A stretch of DNA of 64,000 nt from Allobaileyella intestinalis (GTDB lineage Bacteria > Bacillota > Clostridia > Peptostreptococcales > Anaerovoracaceae). The position numbers and the translations under genes were made by a program. Under the pieces are notes generated by a model. The model was not told where the DNA came from. It worked only from the letters and a program-made list of their open reading frames with translations, and did no database searches. Location: NCBI RefSeq assembly GCF_009695865.1, contig NZ_VUNB01000005.1, positions 1 through 64,000 on the forward strand, given 5' to 3'. Below, piece by piece: positions 31,867-41,325 of this stretch (position 1 is the first letter of the stretch; each line of letters starts with the position of its first letter).

Positions 31867-34326
31867 TTACTGGTCACCGCCTGTGCGGACAGTGAATTCC
31901 AGCTCTGCAGATGCACCGTTAGTGCTGGAAACAGTGAGCTTTCCCGTTCCTTCACTTCCGGTGGTCTTCACATAAGTTCCTCCCATGCCGCCGGCAAGAG
32001 ATATAATATCTGGCCCCATCAGTTCCAGTGCCCCTTCAACATGGAGCACCAGGGGATCGTTAAAGTAAGGCAGAACATTCCCTCTTTCATCAGTTGCCCG
32101 TATCCTGATGGAAGCTACATCGTAGGAGTTTCCTTCTATAAGCGCTGTCCGGGATGACTCCAATGAAAGTTTCACCTGGTTCATTGGAGCCTTGGTTACG
32201 GATTTGACCACTTTTCCGTCTTTAATGGCGTCAAAGCGGTAGTTTCCGGAGGCACTGCCCCAGTCTCCAATATAGCGGTTGTACAGATCCACAAGATCCT
32301 GAGGCTTCATGCGATATTGAATAAACAGCTTTCCAACTGAGAGATATACTTTCTTAGGAAGTCCGTAAAGCCCTTTCCTTGCCACCAGGTTCAAAATCCT
32401 GGTAATCTGGTGGGCCTGCGAATCTGTGAAATCCTCGTTTTCCCGCAAGTTGTCTCCAATGTAGTCGTCGATAATAAATGGCCCGTGGTGGAGGTTGGCA
32501 AATGGAGTGGATGAAGGATCAAACTCCCTGATGAACTTGTCATTCCTGTACATCCGCACCTTGTCACTGTTGGTGAACACGTACACATCTCCCCGGCAGC
32601 TTCCCGGATGCTCTCCAATATCCATTGAAGAGCTTATTTCAAGAACTGGTCTGTCATCCTGCTGAATAGCGTATACATAAGCCGCCATCTTCGGATTCCG
32701 GAATATATCCATAACTCCGTGGTAGCAGACTCTGTCCCCGCTTCCAAAGTCCTTGTGAGTGTTGTAATCGTTCATTACCCAGCCGAAACTTCCTGAAATG
32801 TCATTCTTTCCTGCAACGCTGTTAAGAACCCTTGCGTGTCGGAGGGCATGTTCCAGCCGGTGCTCCTCGTCATCGTATGCCTTCGTAGGGAACATGTGGC
32901 CATTGTACTCAGTTATCAAGTATGGCTTATCAATATCAGGGGTAACCTTGGACTTGTTCTCGCAGCCGGCAGTGAGGCCGTTGTGGGAGAAGTCGTTGTA
33001 GGTAAATACGTCTTCCTGGAAAATTCCTTTCTTATAGCAGCGCACTCCTCCGGTTTGCCGTGAAGGGTCCAGGTGGTGAGCCAGCTGGTTGGTTCTGCTG
33101 TAGAACTCCTCATCGTCTATAGACTCGTTGATCCTCACTCCCCAGAGAATAATGGAAGGATGATTCCTGTACTGGCAGATCATTTCTGTCAGGTTGGTCA
33201 GCGCCTGGTTCTTCCAGCTTTCATCACCAATATGCTGCCACCCGGGAAATTCAGTGAAGACGAGAAGACCAAGTTCATCGCATCTGTCAATAAATGACTG
33301 AGCCTGAGGATAGTGGCTGGTTCTCACAGCATTCACTCCCAGCTCCCGTTTCAGAATATCAGCATCCTCCCTCTGAACAGTGTCCGGCATGGCGTAACCC
33401 ACATATGGATAGGCCTGGTGCCTGTTAAGCCCTCTGATTCTCAGCTTCCGGCCGTTAAGCCAGAAGCCGTCCTTCCGGAATTCAGCAATGCGGAATCCGA
33501 AGGTGGTGATAACTTCATCAACAGATGTTCCGGTGCTGTCAATCAGTTCCGTTTTCAGTTGGTAGAGAGCGGGATCGTCAACATCCCATAGCCTGACTGA
33601 TCCTGCAAAACCTTCTGACTCAAAACTGTCTTCTATTACTTCCATTTCGCGGAGAAGGCGGAACTGTTCCTGAGTTTTGCTCCGGAAAGACTGGCGAATC
33701 ATCATGCCGGGACGGAAGTTGTTTATTGTGACAAGACTTGTCAAAAAGGCATCGTCGCTGAAGAAGCTTTTGCCCATGCCTTCGCCATTTGAATTATTTT
33801 TTTCATAGATGCTTCCCGGATCGGTGTTAACGAACACATCTTCTATGTATGAGAAGGAGCGAATTTCCAGATAAACGTTTCTGTATATTCCGCCGTAGGT
33901 CATATAATCGATGACGAATCCAAAAGGCGGTACATTCAGGGTTTCCCGGGAATCCAGTCTAACGGTGATGATATTGTCTTCTCCGTAATTAAGAAGACTG
34001 GAAATGTCTGCTGTAAAAGCAGTGTAACCGCAGTGGTGGGATGCAGCTTCCCGGCCGTTCAGAAAAACTGTGGCATCGTGGGCGGCTCCCTCAAAGGTGA
34101 GGAGAATGGCTTTACCTTTCCATTCTTCCGGAGCAAACAGGTGCCGTCTGTATCCGCTTACCATCTGGTAAGATTGTTCATCGCAGTAATGAAGGGGAAG
34201 TTCCTTCACAGTGTGGGGAATTCTGATATTCTCCATTGTACTTTCGTCAAAGGCAGGATCGGCAGTTTCTCCAGTCCATTCTGGAGTAAACTTCCAGGAA
34301 TTGTTTAAATATATTCTGCTGTTCAT
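31867..34326 (-). CDS. Glycoside hydrolase family 2, probable beta-galactosidase
   Basis: An 819-residue GH2 enzyme. Its domains in order are jelly-roll sugar-binding (~1-170), immunoglobulin-like, and TIM barrel (~270-560) with RTSHYPQAQSFID, the acid/base Glu in WGVRINES and the nucleophile Glu in LITEYNGH. C-terminal Ig-like domains follow and end in GGTYVKTTGSEGTG. No signal peptide is seen. It is encoded with a GPH symporter and GH36, which makes a galactosidase more likely than a glucuronidase or mannosidase. It lies 46 bases from the symporter. Confidence 0.85.
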   Translation of the reverse strand: MNSRIYLNNSWKFTPEWTGETADPAFDESTMENIRIPHTVKELPLHYCDEQSYQMVSGYRRHLFAPEEWKGKAILLTFEGAAHDATVFLNGREAASHHCGYTAFTADISSLLNYGEDNIITVRLDSRETLNVPPFGFVIDYMTYGGIYRNVYLEIRSFSYIEDVFVNTDPGSIYEKNNSNGEGMGKSFFSDDAFLTSLVTINNFRPGMMIRQSFRSKTQEQFRLLREMEVIEDSFESEGFAGSVRLWDVDDPALYQLKTELIDSTGTSVDEVITTFGFRIAEFRKDGFWLNGRKLRIRGLNRHQAYPYVGYAMPDTVQREDADILKRELGVNAVRTSHYPQAQSFIDRCDELGLLVFTEFPGWQHIGDESWKNQALTNLTEMICQYRNHPSIILWGVRINESIDDEEFYSRTNQLAHHLDPSRQTGGVRCYKKGIFQEDVFTYNDFSHNGLTAGCENKSKVTPDIDKPYLITEYNGHMFPTKAYDDEEHRLEHALRHARVLNSVAGKNDISGSFGWVMNDYNTHKDFGSGDRVCYHGVMDIFRNPKMAAYVYAIQQDDRPVLEISSSMDIGEHPGSCRGDVYVFTNSDKVRMYRNDKFIREFDPSSTPFANLHHGPFIIDDYIGDNLRENEDFTDSQAHQITRILNLVARKGLYGLPKKVYLSVGKLFIQYRMKPQDLVDLYNRYIGDWGSASGNYRFDAIKDGKVVKSVTKAPMNQVKLSLESSRTALIEGNSYDVASIRIRATDERGNVLPYFNDPLVLHVEGALELMGPDIISLAGGMGGTYVKTTGSEGTGKLTVSSTNGASAELEFTVRTGGDQ

Positions 34327-34371
34327 TTTCTTTACTCCTGAGTTTGCAGGGTGTAAGCCCGGAGGGGCATC

Positions 34372-34932
34372 TTATCTGGTGAGAATTCCTTCCATAAGAA
34401 TGTCTACCACGTCATTCAGAGCCTCCTGATATGATATTCCCATATCAGCAAGGACATTCCGCTGGAAAAAGTGTTCAAGGGATGCTTCAAACATCGCTTT
34501 GATAACCGGAATCTTTACGTTCCGGACAGATCCTTCTTCAATGCCTTTCTCAATCAGCCTTATGGTGTCTTCCCAGCCTGTTTCCAGCCTTTGGGAAACC
34601 TTGCGGTAGACGGCAGGATATTTTTCCTGAAGGATGTCCAGCTGGCCGAAGTCGAGAGACTGGTAGCTTTCAGGCATTGCGCCCAGAATCTGACGTATCT
34701 TTTCAGGTGTGGACAAGGACTGGTCGGACATGACGGCAGCTTCAGATTCCTTTATTCCGTCAAAAAGGGTGTCTGCCATGGCCAGAGCCAGCTCTTCCTT
34801 GCTACGGAATACGGTGTAGATGGTTTTCTTGCTAATGCCAAGATGGTGTGCCAGATCTTCCATTGTGAAGTGGATGCCCTGTCCCCGGAAAAGGTCAAGA
34901 CCGCCGCGGATGATCATATCTCGGATTTCCAT
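34372..34932 (-). CDS. TetR-family regulator of the galactoside operon
   Basis: A 186-residue protein. The N-terminal helix-turn-helix is FTMEDLAHHLGISKKTIYTV, with SKEEL continuing, and the rest is a helical ligand domain. It is the first gene of the operon with GH2, symporter and GH36 (45-base gap), so it probably controls the block and itself. The ligand is unknown; a TetR regulator for galactosides is less usual than LacI or AraC. Confidence 0.85.
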   Translation of the reverse strand: MEIRDMIIRGGLDLFRGQGIHFTMEDLAHHLGISKKTIYTVFRSKEELALAMADTLFDGIKESEAAVMSDQSLSTPEKIRQILGAMPESYQSLDFGQLDILQEKYPAVYRKVSQRLETGWEDTIRLIEKGIEEGSVRNVKIPVIKAMFEASLEHFFQRNVLADMGISYQEALNDVVDILMEGILTR

Positions 34933-35183
34933 AAATCGTTCCTCTATAATATTACATATTGAAAAAAATAGTCATTCCCGCCGGAATATGGTTGAAGCCA
35001 TTGAGAAACAGCCAGGAGAGGCAGCGGAAACTCTGCAGCGCCTTTTCGGTTTCCTGTAGAAATATTAACACAGTTTGTTGTGAATTCCCAATGAAAGAAG
35101 GGGCAGAATGATTGATTTTTCAAACAATACAGTATACAAATAGATAGATTAATTATTCAGAACAGGCTATGTGGTGATAGGAA

Positions 35184-35465
35184 ATGGAAAATAAAACAGC
35201 AATATTATATAAGCTGATGATACGGAAAGGATACCCGGAAGAGTTTACAGCTCTTATATGCAGCGAAATGAATACGGAGTTTACGGCAGATAAGATGATA
35301 AGCTACATTGGTGCCCCGGAACTACACAGGCTGGAGGATGTAGCGGACGAGATGATTGCTATTCTGGATCTGCGGGACAGGCTGAGAAACAAGCACATGT
35401 CGGAATACGCACAGGGCAAGATAAACCAGCTTTACAGGGATATTAATGAAGACGAGCCGGACTAA
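35184..35465 (+). CDS. Small conserved-looking protein of unknown function
   Basis: A 93-residue, mostly helical acidic protein (MENKTAILYKLMIRKGYPEE at the start) with no known motif, signal or membrane segment. The ribosome site GATAGG is modest. A good terminator follows (35526), which supports a real transcription unit. The preceding 250 bases (34933-35183) show no other gene. Confidence 0.6.
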   Translation: MENKTAILYKLMIRKGYPEEFTALICSEMNTEFTADKMISYIGAPELHRLEDVADEMIAILDLRDRLRNKHMSEYAQGKINQLYRDINEDEPD

Positions 35466-35525
35466 TAAAAGAGGCGGCAGACAAGAAAATGATTAAGGGA
35501 AATATGCCCAAAGGAAAATGGGAGG

Positions 35526-35552
35526 GAAGCTGCAAGGGCAGCTTCTGTTTTT
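35526..35552 (+). terminator. Rho-independent terminator
   Basis: GAAGCTGC (35526-35533) pairs perfectly with GCAGCTTC (35538-35545), then TGTTTTT. It ends the small gene before the G-tract promoter. Confidence 0.85.
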
Positions 35553-35576
35553 ATCTCATGAATGGTCACACAGTTG

Positions 35577-35605
35577 TTGGAAAATTCGTGGGGGGGGGGG
35601 TATAA
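35577..35605 (+). promoter_or_regulatory. Promoter with a G10 homopolymer in its spacer (possible phase-variable switch)
   Basis: TTGGAA (35577-35582) and a perfect TATAAT (35600-35605) are 17 bases apart, and the last ten spacer bases (35590-35599) are all G. Slippage in the tract would change the spacer from the optimal 17. It drives the EAL gene at 35665. Confidence 0.6.
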
Positions 35606-35664
35606 TTAGACTGTATTAAAGGGATTTGCGCAGCCGTGTTGAATTTCTGGTAGTGGAGAGCTAA

Positions 35665-38127
35665 ATGGAAGATTATATTCTTGAACATTTTGACGAGGCA
35701 CTTGAGAAAAATTGGATAAAAGTATACTTCCAGCCTATTGTCAGGAGCCTTACAGGGGATGTTTGTGGTGCAGAGGCTCTGGCCAGGTGGATAGATCCTG
35801 ACAGGGGAATGATTAATCCATCTGATTTTATACCTGTTCTGGAAGAGAATGGACTGATTTACAGGCTCGACTGTCTAATTGTGGAGAAAATATGCACAGG
35901 TTTTAAGTGGAAAAAAGAAAGAATTGGAACTGGCGCCGGACTGATTCCTGTTTCTGTAAATATTTCACGGCTGGACTTCGGTTTAACCAACATGGTTCAA
36001 AAAATTGAAAATCTGATTGTGGCAAACAAGATGCCCAGGGACATGCTGAACATCGAGATTACGGAAAGTGCCTTCGTCAGCGATGAGAAAGTGATCAGAA
36101 AGGCGGTGGATGAACTCCACGCTCTGGGATTCAAGGTCTGCATGGACGATTTTGGCAGCGGCTATTCATCCCTGAATGTTCTGTAGGACTATGACTTTGA
36201 CGAGCTGAAGATCGATATGGAATTCCTGGCTAATTTCTCGGAAAAATCCAGGAAAATAATCAGATCTATTGTCCGGATGGCCAAGGACATCGGTGTCCAG
36301 ACTCTGGCAGAAGGCGTTGAAACAAGGGAAGAATATGAGTTCCTTAAGGGCATTGGCTGTGAGAAAATTCAAGGCTTCTATTTTGGCAGACCTGATACAC
36401 CGGAAGAAGCTCTCAATTGCTGTGTTGAGAAAGGAATGAAAATCGAAACCCGGCCAGAGGAGGAATATTACGATAAAATCGGAAGACTGGACTTCATGGA
36501 CAGCCGTTCCATGGCTCTCTTCGAAGATGATGGCAAAGTGGTAAAAAACATTTTTGCAAATGAAGAATATCGCCTGGCATTGAAGAGCAACGGCACCAGG
36601 ACCATGGCCGAAGCAGAAAGAAAAATCAACCATGTGGGAACAGGAATGCACCGGCATCTGAGAAAGTTTGTGGATCAGGTGGAGCGCACCGGTGAAGAAG
36701 GGGTAACTACCTATCCTTCGGGAACCCAGTATATGGAAGTAAAGGCCAGGGTGGTTGCAAAATGTAATGGGCGCTGTATGCTTCAGGCTTCCATTGCAAA
36801 TATTACAAGAAACCTGGACGAGGAGAACAAAGAAAATCACGACGACCTGATCAGAAACCTCCTTTATCTTTACGATTCAGTTTCAATAATAGATTATGGC
36901 GAAGGGAAAACTATTGCATACAATTCTGTCGGAGAAAAGTCGGAACTGAACCAAAGTGTTAAAGGCCTCAACCTTTATGAGCTTAGAGACTGGTTCCAGA
37001 AGAAAGTGATTTATCCAGATGACTGGGAGGAGTTTCAGGCCTTTGCCGACCCGGACACCATGCGGGACAGGCTTAAGAAGAATAATGGCAGGATTTCCGA
37101 CTATTTCAGAGATAAACAGGAGGATGGAAGCTACATCCTTTCCAACCACATTGTAATGGCAATTCCTGGTACAGACTTCAACAAATGCGTAATTGTATCG
37201 GCTAAGAGCATTCTGAACGACCCTGCAATGATGAGAAAAATCATCAATCACTATGGAGACAGATACGGATACAGAGTCAAGGAAGAGAATGCCGGCAGTT
37301 CAAATATTTCTCCTGAAATTCTATGGAAGAACGTTGAGGAAACAGCTCCTGTAAAATTTTTCTGGAAGGACCGTGAGGGGAGATTCGCAGGGGTCAGCAA
37401 CGCTTTCCTCCAGTACTTCGGACTCAGCTCATCTGACGAAATTTATGGAAAAACAGATGAGGAAATGCAGTGGCATGTGGATGAACAGATAAATAGTGAC
37501 ATAGAGGAAGAGGTGATAAACAAGGGCAAGGGTATATTCAACTGTCCTCAGAAATGTATTATCAGGGGAAGAGTTCATAACATATTCACCAGTAAAATGC
37601 CTTTGTATCATAACGGAAATATCCAGGGACTGATCGGATACTTTTTCGACTCTGAAGAGTTCGTTGAAATGAACAGGCGGTCCGGAGAAGTGGAAGTCAT
37701 TGATCCGGTTACAGGATTTTCAAACATTACCGGGCTTCTTGTGAATTTCTATCAATACGATAAAGCCCGCAGAGAGAATGCTGTTAACTACATGATGATA
37801 CGGATAGTGGTGGAAAGCTGCCGCCAGTTCAGCCGGGATTTCGGCAATGAGTCTGGTGACAGGCTCATAATCACCATTGCAGAAGTGATCCGCCGCAATT
37901 TTCCTATATATGCATCTTTCGGAAGAAGAAAAGACGGGGATTTCCTGGTGTTCTGCAGGGCTTCGGACCTGGCAGGGCTGGAACCGGCCATTGAGAAGGT
38001 CAAAAAAGAAATAAGGGAAATCCGAATAGTGAACGGCCACCGGCTAAGCTGTTATCCGGAGGTGTACACCATGAATGGAAACGAGAGAGATGCTGCGGAA
38101 AAATTTGTGAAGCTGTGCATAAAATAG
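35665..38127 (+). pseudogene. EAL-PAS-PAS-degenerate GGDEF protein interrupted by an amber codon
   Basis: One frame of 821 codons is broken only by TAG at 36184-36186 in the middle of the EAL domain. Before it lie the EAL motif (CGAEALARW), NISRLD, IEITESAF and MDDFGSGYSS. After it come ELKID with the catalytic Lys, EGVETREE and IQGFYFGRP. Read-through would restore a complete c-di-GMP phosphodiesterase site. Residues ~260-600 look like two PAS-type sensors. The C-terminus is a GGDEF fold with the motif changed to RRKDGDF, so no cyclase activity is expected. The codon is probably a Lys or Gln codon mutated to stop. The downstream piece (from 36217) lacks catalytic residues on its own. Confidence 0.78.
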
Positions 38128-38246
38128 CTTCGATTGGTGTGACTGGCTTTGATTGAAATCTTTATTATTAAACAGGCGGGGCAGGATAGTGAATCCGGCC
38201 CCGCTTTTGTATGAGCGTTTAGGTTTATCAATGGCGCTTATTTATT

Positions 38247-38825
38247 TTATTCTGCAATGCAAATTCCTGTGCAGGATTTTCCAGTGCATGCAGCATTTCC
38301 TTCATCTGTGTCCAGATGAACTACGTCGCTGTCTCCTCCTACTCTTACAGCCACATCACAGAACACGAGGGATCTGTTCATTCCTGTATCGATGGATATC
38401 TTTACAGGCTTATCTCCGGTAACACCGTATTTCTCAGCAGTGGCCGGGGACAGATGAAGATGTCTCTGGGCGATAATGCATCCGTGATCTGGCTCTACAG
38501 AATTTCCATTCTCTGCGGTGATCTTAATGCCAGGTGTTCCTTCCAGGTGACCAGAAAGACGAATTGGCGGGTTGACTCCCAGGTTGCGGGCGTCAGTGGA
38601 AGCCAGCTCAATCTGAGTCTCTTTTCTGGCAGGGCCCAGAATAGCAACTCTCTCAAGGGTTCTCTTAGGCCCAGTAAGGGTTACACGCTCTTCAGCAACA
38701 AAGCCGCCGGCAATATCTTTTTTGACCTTTAACTCATATCCCTTTCCGAACAGTTTCTCAATATCTTCCTGGGAAAGGTGAACGTGGCGGGCACTTACCT
38801 CAACATTTACATTGAACTCACTCAT
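38247..38825 (-). CDS. pduL: Phosphate propanoyltransferase / phosphotransacylase PduL
   Basis: A 192-residue PduL with the zinc-binding boxes VSARHVHLS near the N-terminus and IIAQRHLHLSP near residue 120, ending VHLDTDEGNAA and a Cys-containing tail. It converts acyl-CoA (acetyl- or propionyl-CoA) to acyl phosphate. The ATG at 38825 after AAAGGAGG is used; a longer frame to 38858 starts inside the leader. No microcompartment genes lie nearby and no encapsulation peptide is seen, so it probably serves general fermentation. Confidence 0.92.
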   Translation of the reverse strand: MSEFNVNVEVSARHVHLSQEDIEKLFGKGYELKVKKDIAGGFVAEERVTLTGPKRTLERVAILGPARKETQIELASTDARNLGVNPPIRLSGHLEGTPGIKITAENGNSVEPDHGCIIAQRHLHLSPATAEKYGVTGDKPVKISIDTGMNRSLVFCDVAVRVGGDSDVVHLDTDEGNAACTGKSCTGICIAE

Positions 38826-39037
38826 TTTAGACCAGAACCTCCTTTGTTTTATGTTCATTTTTGATTCTTGATTATTATACAGTATTTACTGCTTAAGGCC
38901 ATAGGTACGAGGTTCTGATAAAACATATTACTGGAGCAATTGGGGATATTTAATATAGAACTGTTTTAAATAAATGTATAAAATAATCAATGGCAAAGCA
39001 TTTGTCTGAATTTGTCAGCAATTATCAGGAGGAAACA

Positions 39038-39553
39038 ATGAAAACTCTCGTAATATATTTCTCAAGGACGGGTGAGAATTACGTTAATGGCAAAACAGTA
39101 TTTATTGAAAAAGGAAATACGCAGCTTGTGGCGGAGTTCATCGGGGAAGCTGCAGGTGCAGATCTTTTTCAGATAGAGCGGGTGCCGGATTATCCAGAGG
39201 ACTACATGGAATGCACCAAGGTAGCCAGAGAAGAAATGAAAACCAACGCTAGACCGGAACTAAGGGAATATCTGAAGGATGTATCAGAATATGAAAACAT
39301 CGTTGCAGCCTTTCCCTGCTGGTGGGGAAACTGCCCTAATGTGATGCTCTCACAGCTGGAAAAACTGGACCTCAGGGGAAAGAAGATTTTCCCGGTGATT
39401 ACTCACGAAGGTTCAGGTGCGGGAAAGTCGGAGAAGACTTTGAAAAAGGCATGCAAGGGGGCAAAAGTAATGAAGGCCCTTGCTATTCACGGCGGAGAGG
39501 CCGTAGATTCAGTGGAGATGATTAAGGCCTGGGCCAGGGCTAATCTGAAATAA
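39038..39553 (+). CDS. Flavodoxin
   Basis: A 171-residue flavodoxin. It has TLVIYFSRTGEN as the phosphate loop, an unusual insertion NGKTVFIEKGNT before the first helix, and FPCWWGNCPN as the flavin-stacking aromatic loop. The ATG at 39038 follows CAGGAGG. It is about 45 bases ahead of an LtrA-like gene. It is a second flavodoxin besides 12302, with modest similarity. Confidence 0.87.
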   Translation: MKTLVIYFSRTGENYVNGKTVFIEKGNTQLVAEFIGEAAGADLFQIERVPDYPEDYMECTKVAREEMKTNARPELREYLKDVSEYENIVAAFPCWWGNCPNVMLSQLEKLDLRGKKIFPVITHEGSGAGKSEKTLKKACKGAKVMKALAIHGGEAVDSVEMIKAWARANLK

Positions 39554-39597
39554 TACTCTGACTTTTAAATAAGGTGGAAGGAAAAAACTGCTTCAAG

Positions 39598-40794
39598 ATG
39601 AATTTTTTTAACGATAAAGAAGAGAAAAAAGTTGAATACATGGAGCTGATCTATGATCTGATTTTTGTGTATATGATCAGCCGGGAGAACTCTCTCCTCC
39701 ACAGCATTCATGGAGGATTTGTCAGTTCCGGAGCTGCAGTGATTTACGTAGTGAGCACCCTGGCAATCATCCAGATCTGGAACTTCACTACATTCTATGT
39801 GAATTTGTATGGGCGGAATGGAATCAGAGATCACGTTTTTCTCATCATTAATATGTATCTCATTTATTTTATGGGGGAAAGCACCAGAAACGACTGGATA
39901 GCATATCAGACTCAATATCACATCGCCTGGGGTCTCATAATTCTCAACATAGGGATACAGTATTGGATTGAGCTGAGAAATCACCAGATTGATGTGTGGA
40001 ACAGGGACTTGATCAAGAGGATGGCCCTTATTCTATTTATTGAAGCAGGGCTGGTGTTTATAGCAGCTGTTCCTAATCCCAGGACAGGGGTAATCTTCTC
40101 TGTTACCGCAATCCTGGGCGGTATGTTCATGTCTTTTTTCATAAAAATTACCGGGATGGGCGGAGGAACTATCGACTTCATGCATCTAACAGAAAGGGCC
40201 ATGCTTTTTGTGGTGTTTACCTTTGGAGAAATGGTCATCGCTGTTGCAGCTTATTTTAAGGGAAACGGAAACGTACACTGGAACATGATCTATTTTTCCA
40301 TGATGGCCTTTCTCATTGCAGTAGGCCTTTTCCTGGGATACGAGGTGATTTACGACCACCTTATAGACCGGAATGGAGAACATGGCAACGTAAGCGGACT
40401 GGGCTATATGCTGATTCATATATTTATTATTTTTGCTCTAAATTGCATTACGGTGTCATTCGAATTTATGAATGAGGAAAAAATTGCTGTGGGGCCAAAG
40501 GTCTTGATGATGACTCTTTCAATCGTGATCTATTTTGTGTTCCTGTTTATACTGTGCAGGCAGTTTAAGCACCACTGCGAGCCGGACAGACCGTTTAATA
40601 TAAAGGTTTCGCTGCTGACTATTGCATTTGCAATAGCAATGTTTCTCCTGAGGCATAATATGTATCTGAACATTCTTGCCACTGTATTGTATGTTTTCAG
40701 CATTCTTGTGGTGCTGTACAGGATGAAGGAAATCAGGGAAGATATCAGGCGTCATCATCAGAAGTATTGTGAATCCATGATTGAAGAGAGATGA
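39598..40794 (+). CDS. LtrA-like integral membrane protein
   Basis: A 398-residue protein with about ten membrane helices. KKVEYMELIYDLIFVYMIS at the N-terminus and HLTERAMLFVVFTFGEM in the middle are the signature of the low-temperature-requirement A family, whose activity is unknown. An in-frame GTG at 39574 would add eight residues, but the ATG at 39598 is the better start. It has no clear partner. Confidence 0.8.
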   Translation: MNFFNDKEEKKVEYMELIYDLIFVYMISRENSLLHSIHGGFVSSGAAVIYVVSTLAIIQIWNFTTFYVNLYGRNGIRDHVFLIINMYLIYFMGESTRNDWIAYQTQYHIAWGLIILNIGIQYWIELRNHQIDVWNRDLIKRMALILFIEAGLVFIAAVPNPRTGVIFSVTAILGGMFMSFFIKITGMGGGTIDFMHLTERAMLFVVFTFGEMVIAVAAYFKGNGNVHWNMIYFSMMAFLIAVGLFLGYEVIYDHLIDRNGEHGNVSGLGYMLIHIFIIFALNCITVSFEFMNEEKIAVGPKVLMMTLSIVIYFVFLFILCRQFKHHCEPDRPFNIKVSLLTIAFAIAMFLLRHNMYLNILATVLYVFSILVVLYRMKEIREDIRRHHQKYCESMIEER

Positions 40795-41325
40795 TTGTGC
40801 TGTCAGGATCATCTGCCCGAATCTGACAAACACAGAGGGAACATACCTGTCTACAAAGGCCGGAACAGAGGCGAAATCATATACCCTGAACAGGATTTTG
40901 CCGAAAAATAATCTGCAGAATTATTGTGAAAATATTGCTGCCTTTTGTGCATGTTAAGCCACATCTCGTGCAGGATGGATAGAAACTGTTTAAATGATAG
41001 TGCATAATAATTTCAATAAGTGGTTGCCCTCCCCAGGCAGCCGGAATTATTAATAATTATCCTTTAACATGTTAGGAGGTGGCTTCAGAAAAAGAGACAC
41101 AAATGAATTAAAATAATATACCCCATTTTGCGGCTGTATCCCCCACGATACAGCCGTTTTCGTATTTTTGAAAAGGGAAGTCAGCAGAGCATCAGAATCT
41201 GATTTTGTTCTCCAGTGCCTTGATGTATTCATTTTTTTGACATAATGGTTTTTTCCTGTTGTGGTATAGTATTAAAAAATAAATGAAGTGTATTAGAATC
41301 ATTTGACATACAGGAGGAATCATCT
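40795..41325 (+). other. 531-base gene-free region with hairpins ahead of adenine deaminase
   Basis: No convincing gene is present. AATAATT (41006-41012) pairs with AATTATT (41045-41051) around GGTTGCC/GGCAGCC (41022-41028 with 41036-41042). A terminator lies at 41131. An extended -10 (TGGTATAGT) near 41264-41272 may drive ade. The purine riboswitch that might be expected before ade was looked for and is not seen. Confidence 0.5.
41131..41160 (+). terminator. Rho-independent terminator in the pre-ade intergenic region
   Basis: CGGCTGTATC (41131-41140) pairs perfectly with GATACAGCCG (41147-41156), then TTTT. It may end LtrA transcription or a small RNA arising after 40980. Confidence 0.75.

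Noticed and set aside
34471-34962. 163-codon + strand frame opposite the TetR gene
   Set aside because: Antisense shadow of a well supported gene.
40980-41325. Purine riboswitch upstream of adenine deaminase
   Set aside because: The paired loop motifs and three-way junction are not present.
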